This document shows positions 1-10,731 of a DNA stretch of 64,000 nt, piece after piece (the stretch's first letter is position 1; each line of letters starts with the position of its first letter). Both the position numbers and the translations under genes were made by a program. The notes under the pieces are model-generated. The model searched no databases, was not told where the DNA came from, and saw nothing but the letters and a program-made list of their open reading frames with translations. The stretch lies in NCBI GenBank assembly GCA_002919235.1, contig PKEX01000008.1, positions 62,001-126,000 on the forward strand, written 5' to 3'. Origin of the DNA: Clostridia bacterium (GTDB lineage: Bacteria > Bacillota > Limnochordia > DTU080 > RSA5).

Positions 1-76
1 TCAGCATCATCAGCCGGAAAAGGAAAAAGGCGACCAACAGGATGTCCAGCGCGTCGATGACGGTGAAGGACGGCAC
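1..76 (-). CDS. cdaA: Diadenylate cyclase CdaA, N-terminal start only (partial)
   Basis: Only the first 25 codons lie in the window. They start at a GTG (74-76) preceded on the minus strand by AGGTGG nine bases upstream, and an in-frame stop lies further upstream with no other start between. The peptide begins MPSFTVIDALDILLVAFFLF, a single hydrophobic segment. It closely matches the first transmembrane helix of CdaA (DisA_N family), the membrane enzyme that makes c-di-AMP from two ATP in Bacillota. The DGA and RHR catalytic motifs are outside the window, so the assignment rests on this helix alone. Confidence 0.55.
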   Translation of the reverse strand, partial: MPSFTVIDALDILLVAFFLFRLMML

Positions 77-167
77 GGTGCGCTTCCACCTTAGGGGAGC
101 CGAGGTTCAGTACAGGGGCTAACTTTCGCTTGGAAGAGAGCGTTATCCTTTCTCCCTATTCGTGGAA

Positions 168-197
168 GCGCCCGCTCTCGCCGAGGAGAGCGGGCGC
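168..197 (-). terminator. Strong hairpin after cimA
   Basis: Twelve perfectly paired bases (168-179 with 186-197) close a six-base loop, 42 bases past the cimA stop. No U-run follows on the minus strand, so it may be a weak terminator or an RNA-stabilising 3' end rather than a textbook intrinsic terminator. Confidence 0.4.
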
Positions 198-238
198 CGC
201 CGTGCGGCATCGCGCGCCGGCGGGGACGCACGGCCGCC

Positions 239-1873
239 TCAGGCCGAACCCCCGGCTTCGGCTCTCTGGGCCAGGGGCATCGGGGTGGCGTCCACGTGAA
301 TCAGCCCGTACTCAATCCCGTCCGCCAGCGCTCGCCAGCTGGCCTCGATGATGTTGGCCGAGACGCCCACCGTGCCCCAGCTCTTCTTTCCGTCGGACTG
401 GGTGATCAGCACCCGGACCTTGGCGCCGGTGCCCGCCCGCTCGTTGAGGACCCGCACCTTGTAGTCGACCAGCTTGATCCGGCGGATCTCCGGATACGCC
501 TCCTCCAGCGCTTTGCGCAGCGCCATGTCCAAGGCGTTCACCGGGCCGTTGCCATCCGCGGCGGTATGGAGCACCCGCTCGCCCACTCTCACCTTGATGG
601 TGGCCTCCACCACCGGCTCGTCCTCGGGGTGCCGCTTGTCGATAGTGACCCGCAGGCCCAGCAGCTCGAAGAAGGGACGGTAGAGGCCCAGCTCCCTCTT
701 GAGGAGCAGTTCGAAGCTGGCCTCCGCCCCTTCGAAATGGTATCCCTGGTGCTCCAGTTCCTTGATGGTCTCCGTCACCTTGCGCAGCACCGGGGAGTCC
801 TTTTTCAGTTCCACGCCGTACTCCCGGGCCTTGTAAATGATGTTGCTGCCGCCCGAGAGCTCCGAGACCAGCACCCGCCGCTGGTTGCCCACGGCCTCCG
901 GCGGGATGTGCTCGTAGGTTTCAGGATGCCGCAGGATCGCGGAGACGTGGGCGCCCCCTTTGTGGGCGAAGACGCTCTTGCCGACGAACGGCTGGCGCGG
1001 GTCGGGACGCATGTTGGCCAGTTCGCTGACGAACCGGGAGAGCTCGGTGAGCTTGGGCATGCTCTCCGGGGGGACACAGGCGTAGCCCATCTTCAGCTGC
1101 AAGTTGGGGATGACCTGAATCAGGTCGCAGTTGCCGCTGCGCTCGCCGTACCCGTTCATGGTTCCCTGCACGTGCACGGCGCCCTCTCGCACCGCCGCGA
1201 GGGCGTTGGCCACGGCCAGTCCCGAATCGTTGTGGGTGTGGATGCCGATGGCCGCCGGGATCCGCTCCCGCACCGCGCGGACGGCTTCCGCCACCTCGTG
1301 CGGGAGCCGGCCGCCGTTGGTATCGCAGAGAACCACCCGGGAGGCTCCCCCCCGCACGGCGGCCTCCAGGGTCTCGAGCGCGTACTCCCTGTCCGCGAAG
1401 TACCCGTCGAAAAAGTGCTCCGCGTCGTAGATCACGTCCATGCCGTGAAAGCGCAGGAACGCGACGCTCTCTTCGATCATCCTCAGGTTCTCGTCCAGGG
1501 TGGTCCTGAGGGCATCCGTCACGTGAAACGTCCAGGACTTGCCGAAAATGGTGGCCACCTTGGCGCCCGACCGGATCAGCGCCTTCAGGTTTTCGTCGTC
1601 CTCCACGGCGACGTGAGCCCGCCGGGTGCTGCCGAACGCCGCGACTTTGGCGTGGATGAGTTGGACGTCCTTGATCCGCTCGAAGAACTCCGCGTCCTTG
1701 GGGTTGGAGCCGGGAAAGCCCCCTTCGATGAAGTCGATGCCGAACTGGTCGAGCCGGATCGCGACGTTTACCTTATCTTCTACCGAGAAGGAGATGCCTT
1801 CTCCTTGGGTGCCGTCGCGCAGCGTCGTGTCGTACAGCTCGATCTTTTGCCTCTGCTCCGCAGCGGAACTCAT
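239..1873 (-). CDS. cimA: (R)-citramalate synthase CimA
   Basis: Condenses pyruvate with acetyl-CoA to (R)-citramalate, the threonine-independent route to 2-oxobutyrate and isoleucine. The N-terminal HMGL-like TIM barrel opens with YDTTLRDGTQGEG, the CimA-type version of the LeuA motif, and carries the metal-binding HTHND motif. The C-terminal part is a LeuA dimer/allosteric domain. About 544 residues is a normal length. Start: ATG at 1873 has a GGGGAGG 12 bases upstream plus a nearer GGAG; an ATG at 1885 directly abuts that SD. An upstream ATG at 1930 forms a 4-base ATGA overlap with leuA but adds a Pro/Arg-rich tail unlike the family. Last gene of the ilv-leu-type operon; placement after leuA fits branched-chain synthesis rather than homocitrate synthesis. 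Confidence 0.88.
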   Translation of the reverse strand: MSSAAEQRQKIELYDTTLRDGTQGEGISFSVEDKVNVAIRLDQFGIDFIEGGFPGSNPKDAEFFERIKDVQLIHAKVAAFGSTRRAHVAVEDDENLKALIRSGAKVATIFGKSWTFHVTDALRTTLDENLRMIEESVAFLRFHGMDVIYDAEHFFDGYFADREYALETLEAAVRGGASRVVLCDTNGGRLPHEVAEAVRAVRERIPAAIGIHTHNDSGLAVANALAAVREGAVHVQGTMNGYGERSGNCDLIQVIPNLQLKMGYACVPPESMPKLTELSRFVSELANMRPDPRQPFVGKSVFAHKGGAHVSAILRHPETYEHIPPEAVGNQRRVLVSELSGGSNIIYKAREYGVELKKDSPVLRKVTETIKELEHQGYHFEGAEASFELLLKRELGLYRPFFELLGLRVTIDKRHPEDEPVVEATIKVRVGERVLHTAADGNGPVNALDMALRKALEEAYPEIRRIKLVDYKVRVLNERAGTGAKVRVLITQSDGKKSWGTVGVSANIIEASWRALADGIEYGLIHVDATPMPLAQRAEAGGSA

Positions 1874-1926
1874 CGTCGTCTCCATCCTCCCCTCGCCGCA
1901 AGACGCCCGGGGCGCCCTCGGGGGCG

Positions 1927-3486
1927 TCATCCTACTTCCTTCTTGTTGCCCCCCGGATTCGCCTCTTCCCGGGCTTTCGCCTGCCGGTCGTGGACCAGGC
2001 GGTTCACCGCCTGGAGGTACGCGCGGGCGCTGGCCAGGATCACGTCGGTGCTGGTCCCCCGGCCGATGTACTGGTTGCCGTTGTCCCGGATCCGTACCAC
2101 CACCTCGCCCAGGGCGTCCTTGCCGGAGGTCACCCCCTGGAGCGAGTAGCTCTCAAGGTCGATGGGGATCCCCGTCACCCGGTCGATGGCCCGGTAGACG
2201 GCGTCGACGGGCCCCTCCCCGGTGGCCGCCTCCTCCACCACCTGGTCGCCCTTGGCGATGCGCACGGTGGCGGTGGCCACCAGCGTGCTGCCGGTGGTCA
2301 CGTGGAGATACTCCAGGTTGTACACCTCCGGCACCTGAACGATCTCTTCTTCCACGATGGCCTGGAGATCCCGGTCCGTCACCCGCTTCTTCTTGTCGCA
2401 CAGCTCGATAAAGCGGGCGTACGCCTTTTCGATCTCTTCGTCGCTCAGGCGGTAGCCCATCTCCGTCAGGCGCTGCCGGAACGCGTGGCGTCCCGAATGC
2501 TTGCCCAGCACCAAACGGCTCTGGGGCACCCCGATGGAGGCCGGGGTCATGATCTCGTACGTGCTGGGCTCTTTCAGCACCCCGTCCTGGTGGATGCCGG
2601 ACTCGTGAGCGAAGGCGTTCTCCCCGACGATGGCCTTGTTGGGCTGCACCGCCACGCCCGTCAGCGCGCTGACCAGGCGGCTGGTGCGGTAGATGTGCTC
2701 GGTGACGATGCCGGTGTCGACTTGGAAGTGGTCGCCCCGCACCCGGAGGGCCATGACGATCTCCTCCAAGGCGGCGTTGCCTGCCCGCTCGCCCAGGCCG
2801 TTGATGGTGCACTCCACCTGGGTGGCGCCGGCCCGCACCGCAGCCAGGGAGTTGGCCACGGCAAGGCCCAGGTCGTCGTGGCAGTGAACGCTGATCACCG
2901 CCTTCTCGATCCCCGGCGTGTGCTCCCGGATGTACGCGATCAGCCGGGCGAACTCGTCGGGCGTGGTGTACCCGACGGTGTCTGGAATGTTGATGGTGGT
3001 CGCGCCCGCTTCGATGGCCGCTTGGAACACCCGGCACAAGAAGTCCCAGTCGCTGCGGGTCGCGTCCTCGGCGGAAAACTCCACGTCGTCCACGTACTTC
3101 TTCGCCATCCGGCAGGCTTGGACGGCCATCTCCAGCACTTCTTCGGGACTCTTTCGCAGCTTGTACTTCATGTGAATGGGCGAAGTCGCGATGAACGTGT
3201 GGATGCGGGGCTTTTCTGCAGGCTCCAACGCCTGGGCCGCCCGGACGATGTCCTGCTCCACGGCCCGGGCCAGCGCCGCGATGACGGGCCCCCGGACCTC
3301 CCGGGCGATGGCCTGCACCGCCTCAAAGTCGCCGGGAGAGGCGATGGGAAAACCGGCTTCGATCACGTCCACTCCCAGCTGGGCCAGGTGCCGCGCGATC
3401 TCCAGCTTCTCCCCGGTGTTGAGGTTGATCCCCGGAGACTGCTCCCCGTCCCGCAGCGTCGTGTCGAAAATCCGGATGCGGTTCAT
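1927..3486 (-). CDS. leuA: 2-isopropylmalate synthase LeuA
   Basis: First committed step of leucine synthesis: acetyl-CoA plus 2-oxoisovalerate gives 2-isopropylmalate. The protein opens with [13 protein letters not shown] (DRE-TIM metallolyase signature) and has the HCHDDLGLA metal motif near residue 200. A C-terminal LeuA regulatory domain (roughly residues 390-510) binds leucine in this family. 519 residues is full length. ATG start with AAGGAGG upstream. It follows serA by about 20 bases and precedes cimA. leuB, leuC, leuD and ilvD are not in the window. Confidence 0.95.
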   Translation of the reverse strand: MNRIRIFDTTLRDGEQSPGINLNTGEKLEIARHLAQLGVDVIEAGFPIASPGDFEAVQAIAREVRGPVIAALARAVEQDIVRAAQALEPAEKPRIHTFIATSPIHMKYKLRKSPEEVLEMAVQACRMAKKYVDDVEFSAEDATRSDWDFLCRVFQAAIEAGATTINIPDTVGYTTPDEFARLIAYIREHTPGIEKAVISVHCHDDLGLAVANSLAAVRAGATQVECTINGLGERAGNAALEEIVMALRVRGDHFQVDTGIVTEHIYRTSRLVSALTGVAVQPNKAIVGENAFAHESGIHQDGVLKEPSTYEIMTPASIGVPQSRLVLGKHSGRHAFRQRLTEMGYRLSDEEIEKAYARFIELCDKKKRVTDRDLQAIVEEEIVQVPEVYNLEYLHVTTGSTLVATATVRIAKGDQVVEEAATGEGPVDAVYRAIDRVTGIPIDLESYSLQGVTSGKDALGEVVVRIRDNGNQYIGRGTSTDVILASARAYLQAVNRLVHDRQAKAREEANPGGNKKEVG

Positions 3487-3505
3487 CTCGCTTTCGCCCT
3501 CCTTC

Positions 3506-5098
3506 TCACCCTCGCGGCCACTCCACCAGCCGGACGTCCCTCAGGTCGGAAATCCCCCGCAGGCGCTGGAGGATCTCGTCGTCCAGGGGGTTGTCAATCC
3601 CTAGGACCATCACGGCGTACGAGCCGATCTCTTTCCTGCCCACCTGCATGAAGGCGATGTTGATCCCGTACTCGCCCAGCAAGGTGCCCACTTTGCCGAT
3701 GATCCCCGGCCGGTCCACGTTGTAGGCGACCAGCACCCGGCCCTCAGTGGCCACGTGGACGGCGTAGCCGTCGATGTCGGTGATCACCGGGCGCTGGCCG
3801 CCGGCGACGATGCCCGACACCTGCCGCACCCGCTCTCCCAGGCGCCCCAGCACCGTGATGGAGTTGGAGACGGTGGCCCCCGCGCCCTCTTTGGTGACGG
3901 CGATGCGCATCTGCCGCTCCTCGGCGAGGTACCGGGCATTCACGTAGTTGACGGTCCCGTGGAGCATGTGCTCCAGCATCCCCTTGAGCAGGGCGCTGGT
4001 GAGCGCCTCTTCGTCGAAGCGCCCCGCGTCCCCCCGGTACACCACTTCCAGGCGGTCGAAGTTGCCGCCGAACACCGAAGTGAAGAAGTGGCCCAGCCGC
4101 TCCGCGAGCTTGAGGTACGGAGCGAGGCCGTCGACGCCCGCCGCCCGCAGCGCCGGGGCGTTGACGGCGTACTTCACCGGCTCGCCGGCCAGGGCCCGCA
4201 CCACGGACCGCACCACGTCCACCGCCACGCTCACCTGGGCCTCGTGCGTCGAAGCCCCCAGGTGCGGCGTGGCGATGACCTGCTCCAGGGTGAGCAGGGG
4301 ATTCTCCTTGGGGGGCTCCTGGGCGAACACGTCCAGCGCGGCCCCGGCGACCTTGCCGCTCTTGATGGCATCGTATAGGGCGGCTTCGTCGATGATGCCT
4401 CCGCGGGCGCAGTTGATCACGTAGACGCCCGGCTTCATCAGGTCGAACTCCCGCCGGCCGATCAAGCCCTCGGTCTCCCGGATCAACGGGGTGTGCACCG
4501 TGATAAAGTCAGCCGCCTTGCAGATCTCCTCGATGGTGGCCAACGTGACGCCGACCCGCTTGGCCCGCTCCTCGTTGACCAGGGGGTCGTAGGCCAGCAC
4601 TTTCATGCCCAGGGCCACCGCCCGCTGCGCCACCTCGCTGCCGATGCGGCCCAGGCCGATGACGCCCAGGGTCTTGCCGAACAGCTGCGTCCCCACGAAG
4701 CGGGATCGCTCCCACTTGCCTTCCCGCACCAGCGAAACGTAGGCCTGGGGAATCCTGCGGGCCAGGGCCAGCATCATGGCGAGGGTGTGCTCCGCCGTGG
4801 AGACGGTGTTCCCCTCCGGGGAGTTGATGACCACGATCCCCCGCCGGGTGGCCGCGGCCAAGTCCACGTTGTCCACTCCCACCCCGGCCCTGCCGATCAC
4901 CTGCAGCGAGCGGGCCGCCTCGATCAGCTCGGCGTCCACCTTGGTCGCGCTTCGGACGATCAGCCCGTGGTACTCCCCGATCCGTGCCAAAAGCTCCTCC
5001 CGGGACCAGCCGGTGCCGTCGGTCACTTCGACGCCCTCGGCCGCCCGCAGCGCTTCCATGCCTTCCGGCGCGATGCCGTCGCTGACCAGCACCTTCAC
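3506..5098 (-). CDS. serA: D-3-phosphoglycerate dehydrogenase SerA
   Basis: Oxidises 3-phosphoglycerate to 3-phosphohydroxypyruvate with NAD+, the entry to serine synthesis. It has an N-terminal D-2-hydroxyacid dehydrogenase fold with the Rossmann motif [10 protein letters not shown] and catalytic HLGAST. A long allosteric-substrate-binding region and a C-terminal ACT domain (about the last 75 residues) make it the roughly 530-residue long form. The GTG at 5098 overlaps the upstream aminotransferase stop as GTGA and has GGAAG eight bases upstream; another GTG two codons earlier (5104) is possible. Its place inside an ilv/leu operon couples serine and branched-chain supply. Confidence 0.95.
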   Translation of the reverse strand: MKVLVSDGIAPEGMEALRAAEGVEVTDGTGWSREELLARIGEYHGLIVRSATKVDAELIEAARSLQVIGRAGVGVDNVDLAAATRRGIVVINSPEGNTVSTAEHTLAMMLALARRIPQAYVSLVREGKWERSRFVGTQLFGKTLGVIGLGRIGSEVAQRAVALGMKVLAYDPLVNEERAKRVGVTLATIEEICKAADFITVHTPLIRETEGLIGRREFDLMKPGVYVINCARGGIIDEAALYDAIKSGKVAGAALDVFAQEPPKENPLLTLEQVIATPHLGASTHEAQVSVAVDVVRSVVRALAGEPVKYAVNAPALRAAGVDGLAPYLKLAERLGHFFTSVFGGNFDRLEVVYRGDAGRFDEEALTSALLKGMLEHMLHGTVNYVNARYLAEERQMRIAVTKEGAGATVSNSITVLGRLGERVRQVSGIVAGGQRPVITDIDGYAVHVATEGRVLVAYNVDRPGIIGKVGTLLGEYGINIAFMQVGRKEIGSYAVMVLGIDNPLDDEILQRLRGISDLRDVRLVEWPRG

Positions 5099-6243
5099 TG
5101 CCACGACTTCCAGACCTCCAGAGCCCTTCCGGCGCCCCGGCCCCACGCCACCGGCGCGCCCAGCTCGGCCAGACCCATTTCCACCGCTGCCAGCGTGGTC
5201 ACCATGTCCAGCGGCGTCGCCGCGCCCATGTGGCCGATGCGGAAAATCTTTCCTTTCAGATCGCCCTGCCCGCCGGCGAAGGTGACGCCCGTCTTCTTGC
5301 GCACCGCTTTCCGCAGCGCCTCCGGGTCGACGCCCCCTCCGGTCGCGGCCGTGAGCGTCGGCGAGGCCCAGCGGTCCTCGACGAACAGGGTAAAGCCCAA
5401 GGCCCGCAGGCCTTCCCGCACCATGGCCCGCATCAGCCGGTGCCGCTCAAAGCGGGCCTCTTTCCCCTCTTCCTCCATCATCGCCAGGCTCTCGTCCAGG
5501 GCGTACATCAGCGAGACCGCCGACGTGTAGGGCGACTCAGCGTTCTGCGCCGCCTTCTTGTACCGCGACCAGTCGAAGTAGTAGCGGTGGCCCCGGCTGG
5601 CCCTGGCTTTCTCCCAGGCCCGAGGGCTCACCCCCACGAAGGCCAGGCCGGGCGGGAGCATGAGGCACTTCTGCGATCCTGTCACCACCACGTCGACACC
5701 CCAGGCGTCCATGGGCAGGGGCGCGCCGCCCAGGCTGCTCACCGCGTCCACCACCAGCAGGGCGTCGTGGGCCCGGGCCACCTTGGCCAGGGCCTCGATA
5801 TCGTTCAGCACCGCGGTGGACGACTCGTTCTGGGTGGCGTACACCACCTTGGCGCCCGGGTTCTGGGCCAAGACCCTGTCCAGGGCGTCGGGCTCGACGC
5901 CCTGGCCGTAGGGGTACTTGAGCTCGATAGGCTTGGCGCCGAATGCGTGCGCGAGCTCAAGCCACCGCTCGCCGAACTTGCCGCCGTTCAGCACCACTAC
6001 TTCTTCGCCGGGGCTGGTCAGGTTGGCCACCGCCGACTCCATGGCCGCCGTGCCCGAACCGGCGATGATCAGCACGTCGCCTTCGGTTTCAAAAAGCGCC
6101 TTGAGCCGGGACTCCACCCGCCGGAACAGCTCGACGAACTCGGGGCTCCGGTGCCAGAGCATCGGGCGGGCCGAGGCCAGCGCCACCCGGCTCGGCACCG
6201 GCGTCGGTCCCGGCACCCGCAAGAGCTTGTCGCCGTCAAACAC
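5095..6243 (-). CDS. Class V aminotransferase, likely serine-pathway (phosphoserine/serine-glyoxylate type)
   Basis: PLP-dependent fold-type I class V enzyme of 382 residues. PLP contacts are visible: GSGTAAME near residue 62 for the phosphate, DAVSSLGG for the ring, and GSQKCLMLPPG with the Schiff-base lysine. By homology it belongs to the serine-pyruvate/alanine-glyoxylate aminotransferase group. Because its stop overlaps the serA start by four bases, the likely role is converting 3-phosphohydroxypyruvate to phosphoserine, in place of classical SerC. That role is inferred from context. The GTG start follows GGGGGAG with a six-base spacer. Confidence 0.8.
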   Translation of the reverse strand: MFDGDKLLRVPGPTPVPSRVALASARPMLWHRSPEFVELFRRVESRLKALFETEGDVLIIAGSGTAAMESAVANLTSPGEEVVVLNGGKFGERWLELAHAFGAKPIELKYPYGQGVEPDALDRVLAQNPGAKVVYATQNESSTAVLNDIEALAKVARAHDALLVVDAVSSLGGAPLPMDAWGVDVVVTGSQKCLMLPPGLAFVGVSPRAWEKARASRGHRYYFDWSRYKKAAQNAESPYTSAVSLMYALDESLAMMEEEGKEARFERHRLMRAMVREGLRALGFTLFVEDRWASPTLTAATGGGVDPEALRKAVRKKTGVTFAGGQGDLKGKIFRIGHMGAATPLDMVTTLAAVEMGLAELGAPVAWGRGAGRALEVWKSWQ

Positions 6244-6302
6244 GTCAAACTCCCCCTCGGGCCCGGTCCCGGCTGTCGCCGCCGCGCCCGGGCCCTCTCA
6301 TC

Positions 6303-7313
6303 TCACGCTTGCTCTTCGACCTCGGGCTTCTTGATCCACGGCATCATGGCCCGCAGCTCCCGGCCCACCTGCTCGATGAGGTGCTGCTTCTCCTTCTCCC
6401 GCATCGCCGTAAAGCGGGGACGGTTGGCCTGGTTCTCCAGGATCCACTCGCGGGCAAACCGGCCGGACTGGATGTCGTCGAGAATGCGCTTCATCTCGCG
6501 CCGGGTCTCCTCGGTGATGATCCGCTTGCCCGCGGTGAGGTCGCCGTACTCCGCGGTGTCCGAGATGGAGTAGCGCATGTAGCTGATGCCGCCCTCGTAG
6601 ATCAAGTCGACGATGAGCTTAAGCTCGTGCAGGCACTCGAAGTAGGCGATTTCAGGCTGGTAGCCCGCCTCTACCAGGGTGTCGAAACCGGCGCGGATCA
6701 GCTCCGAGACGCCGCCGCACAGGACCGCCTGCTCACCGAAGAGGTCGGTCTCGGTCTCTTCTTTGAAAGTGGTCTCAATGACGCCGGCCCGGGTGCAGCC
6801 GATGGCCTTGGCGTAGGCCAAGCCGATCTCCTTGGCCCTCCCCGTCGCGTCCTGGTGGACGGCCAGGAGCCCCGGAACGCCCGCGCCTTCCTGGTACATG
6901 CGGCGCACCAGGTGTCCCGGGCTCTTGGGCGCCACCATCAGTACGTCGATATGGGGCGGCGGCACGATCTGGTGGAAGTGGATGTTGAACCCATGGGAAA
7001 AGACCAGCGCTTTCCCCTCGGTGAGCTCCGGTTCGATCTCGCGGTACACCTGGGGCTGGACGTGATCGGGGACCAGCATCACGATGACCTGGGCCTGAGC
7101 GGCCGCCTCCTTGGCCGACACCGGCGCAAAGCCGTGCTTTTGGGCCAGCCGGTAGTTGGCGCTCCCCGGCCGGTTGGCCACGATGACGTCAATCCCGGAG
7201 TCCCTGAGGTTCTGCGCGTGGGCGTGGCCCTGGCTGCCGTACCCGATGACGGCCACGCGCTTGTCCTTCAGGTAGCTCAAATCGGCGTCGCTGTCGTAGT
7301 ACATCTTGGCCAT
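6303..7313 (-). CDS. ilvC: Ketol-acid reductoisomerase IlvC
   Basis: Converts acetolactate or acetohydroxybutyrate to the dihydroxy acid using NADPH and Mg2+ in valine, leucine and isoleucine synthesis. It is a short class I enzyme of 336 residues. The Rossmann [10 protein letters not shown] motif lies near residue 24, followed by a cofactor loop with RPGS, consistent with NADPH. The all-helical knotted C-terminal domain carries the metal-binding acidic residues ([10 protein letters not shown] and following helices). ATG start with GGGACGAG upstream. It is set apart from ilvN by a 165-base spacer holding a large stem-loop. Confidence 0.96.
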   Translation of the reverse strand: MAKMYYDSDADLSYLKDKRVAVIGYGSQGHAHAQNLRDSGIDVIVANRPGSANYRLAQKHGFAPVSAKEAAAQAQVIVMLVPDHVQPQVYREIEPELTEGKALVFSHGFNIHFHQIVPPPHIDVLMVAPKSPGHLVRRMYQEGAGVPGLLAVHQDATGRAKEIGLAYAKAIGCTRAGVIETTFKEETETDLFGEQAVLCGGVSELIRAGFDTLVEAGYQPEIAYFECLHELKLIVDLIYEGGISYMRYSISDTAEYGDLTAGKRIITEETRREMKRILDDIQSGRFAREWILENQANRPRFTAMREKEKQHLIEQVGRELRAMMPWIKKPEVEEQA

Positions 7314-7376
7314 GCCTACTCGTCCCTTTCCATATAGAGATGTTCATTAGAAAACCGGTCTTTGAGAAAAACGGCT

Positions 7377-7425
7377 CCTAAGAGGCAACCCCTTCGAAAG
7401 CTCGAAGGGGCCGGCCTTCTCTAGG
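7377..7425 (-). promoter_or_regulatory. Intercistronic stem-loop between ilvN and ilvC
   Basis: CCCCTTCGA (7389-7397) pairs perfectly with TCGAAGGGG (7402-7410), and outer arms near 7377-7386 and 7415-7425 extend the stem with small interruptions. On the minus strand a TTTTTCTC tract follows a few bases later. It could act as a leaky terminator or as a 5' stabiliser for an ilvC-leading mRNA, as I recall for processed B. subtilis ilv-leu mRNA. Confidence 0.5.
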
Positions 7426-7478
7426 GCTGCTGCCGGGTTGCTGCCGGGCTCCCGGCAGGTTCCGGGAGGCTGTCCGCC

Positions 7479-7990
7479 TCAGGCGGTGGCCGAAACGCCC
7501 CTCGACGCCGGCTCCGGCCGCGCGCCCCGCGCCAGCGCGATCCTGCCGGTGCGGGCCAGCTCCTTGATGCCGTGAGGCCTCAGCAGCCGGATCATCGCCT
7601 CGATCTTTCCCTCGTCGCCCGTCACCTCGACGATGACGGACTTCTCGCTCACGTCGACGATCTTCGCCCGGAAGATGTCGACGATCTGCAAGATCTCCGA
7701 GCGGTTGTGGGAGTCGGCGGTCACCTTGATGAGCGCCAGCTCCCGGTCGACCATGTCCTCGTGAGTGAGGTCCGTCACCTTGAGGACTTCGATCAGCTTG
7801 TGCACGTGTTTGGTGATCTGCTCCACTTCCCGGGAGTCGCCCTCGACCACGATGGTCATCCGGGCGACTCTGGGATCCTCCGTCGGGCCTACCGCGATGC
7901 TTTCAATGTTGTACCCTCTGCGGGTGAAGAGTGCCGCCACCCGCGAGAGGACGCCCGCCTGGTTCTGCACGAGGATGGAGAGCGTGTGCT

Positions 7991-7994
<4 letters not shown>
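7479..7994 (-). CDS. ilvN: Acetolactate synthase regulatory (small) subunit IlvN
   Basis: Small subunit of acetohydroxyacid synthase. It raises activity of IlvB and confers valine feedback inhibition. An N-terminal ACT domain (residues 3-75; [20 protein letters not shown] then YNIESIAVG) is followed by the ALS_ss C-terminal domain to about residue 155. 171 residues is typical. The ATG overlaps the ilvB stop as ATGA (7991-7994), so translation is coupled and subunits are made in step. Confidence 0.96.
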
Positions 7995-9730
<1,736 letters not shown>

Positions 9731-9815
9731 GCCGATCCCTCCAAACCGCTTTCTCCCGTCCCGCTCGGGACTGGCAGTATTCCGCATGATCCGCTCATCC
9801 GTTTCTAAGGGAACA

Positions 9816-9869
9816 AAAAAACCTCACCGCCCCCACACCACCCACCGTGGATGCCAGGGGCGAGAGGTT
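9816..9869 (-). terminator. T-box-controlled intrinsic terminator before ilvB
   Basis: On the minus strand AACCTC-CGCCCC (9857-9869) pairs with GGGGCG-GAGGTT (9821-9835) and is followed by seven U (9816-9822). It competes with the T-box antiterminator just upstream. Confidence 0.88.
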
Positions 9870-10186
9870 CATCCTGCTCGCGGTACCACCCGACTTCACC
9901 GCTGCCTCGCGGCAGCGGTCTCAGCGACTCAACGCCTCGGCCGCAACCGGAAAGCGCCGTTGAGTCTCGCGGGGTTAACGGGTCACCCGCCATGAGACGG
10001 GCCCCGGCATCGCCTACGCAGCGCCGGCCGCACGGGGACGGCGCCTTCAGCGAGCGGCTCCGAAGCGAGTTCGACGAGGGCGCTCAAGGCACCGGCTCGC
10101 ACCGCCCGCCGGCTCTCTGGGCCCGGCCTCTCGTCTACTGCTCTTCGTCATCGCCTTTGCCGTATCAAAGGGTTTCCTATGAATTG
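9816..10186 (-). promoter_or_regulatory. T-box leader of the ilvB operon, specifier CUC (Leu)
   Basis: The T-box core GGGTGGTACCGCG is at 9879-9892 on the minus strand. Upstream stem I shows the K-turn half GATGACG near 10150, the AG-bulge/apical pattern AGAGAGCCGG...GTGCGAGCCGG, and the distal K-turn strand CTTCGGAGCC. The specifier triplet, just 5' of that strand and followed by G, is CTC at 10067-10069, a leucine codon. The UGGU bulge matches a tRNA with discriminator A, as in tRNA-Leu. Uncharged tRNA-Leu should stabilise the antiterminator and let the ilv-ser-leu operon be read. Confidence 0.92.
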
Positions 10187-10191
10187 GTTAT

Positions 10192-10220
10192 AGAATAACC
10201 AGCCTGCCGATGCTTGTCAA
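10192..10220 (-). promoter_or_regulatory. Promoter of the ilvB T-box leader
   Basis: A perfect -35 TTGACA (10215-10220) is separated by 17 bases from -10 TATTCT (10192-10197). Transcription should start near 10185. The -35 box overlaps the stop codon of the upstream flavodoxin-like gene. Confidence 0.8.
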
Positions 10221-10642
10221 GGCTTTTTTCTGATCAGATTTTCCAGGCGCCGGCTGAACGCCCGGGCCTCCGCGAGCCCCCGGATCGCGGCAAAGTCCTG
10301 GACCATGGCGCCCTGGCGTTCGAGGATTCCCATCAGCCGGCGCAGCGCTTTGCCCGTTCCGAAGATCGCCGGTTTGACAAAGGCGGCGGCCTGCCTTCCC
10401 TCCAGGCGGGTGAAGCGCTTGATCGTCGCATCCACGTCCGCGGCCACTTCGCCCCGCCAGAACCCCAGGACCGGGCTGCCCACGCAGATGACGTCGTACG
10501 GGGCCGCGCTCACCGGCCCGCCGGTCCGCTCGTCGGCCTCCTGGAGATCCACCCGCACGGCATGCTCGCTCAGGGACGACGCAATGGCCTTGGCCAGAGG
10601 TTCGATGCCGCCCCTCTTGGAGTAGATGATCAGCGCTCTCAC
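10217..10642 (-). CDS. Flavodoxin-like domain protein
   Basis: A 141-residue single-domain protein. The start MRALIIYSKRGG matches the flavodoxin first strand and FMN-phosphate loop pattern, followed by a helix and strand DVICVGSPVLGFWRGE resembling the second FMN loop. It is most like flavodoxin-like or HemG-type small flavoproteins; FMN binding is predicted, not shown. GTG at 10642 lies about nine bases after GGGGGG. It is 90 bases downstream of the alanine T-box-controlled aminotransferase and may be co-transcribed. Its stop lies in the -35 of the next operon. Confidence 0.7.
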   Translation of the reverse strand: MRALIIYSKRGGIEPLAKAIASSLSEHAVRVDLQEADERTGGPVSAAPYDVICVGSPVLGFWRGEVAADVDATIKRFTRLEGRQAAAFVKPAIFGTGKALRRLMGILERQGAMVQDFAAIRGLAEARAFSRRLENLIRKKP

Positions 10643-10731
10643 GATTCCGTTCCCCCCGGGGCCTTGCGCCCGCTCACCCTCGGCGCCCCGGACGCCTCGC
10701 CCCACACGGCGAAGGCTCGGCGGCTCATCCT

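Noticed and set aside
296-2149. Long open frame opposite cimA and leuA
   Set aside because: It is antisense to two confident genes, has composition expected from reversed GC-rich codons and no recognisable domain. The same holds for the long antisense frames at 12494-14386, 14549-16498, 46279-48177, 48454-49920 and 52562-54697.
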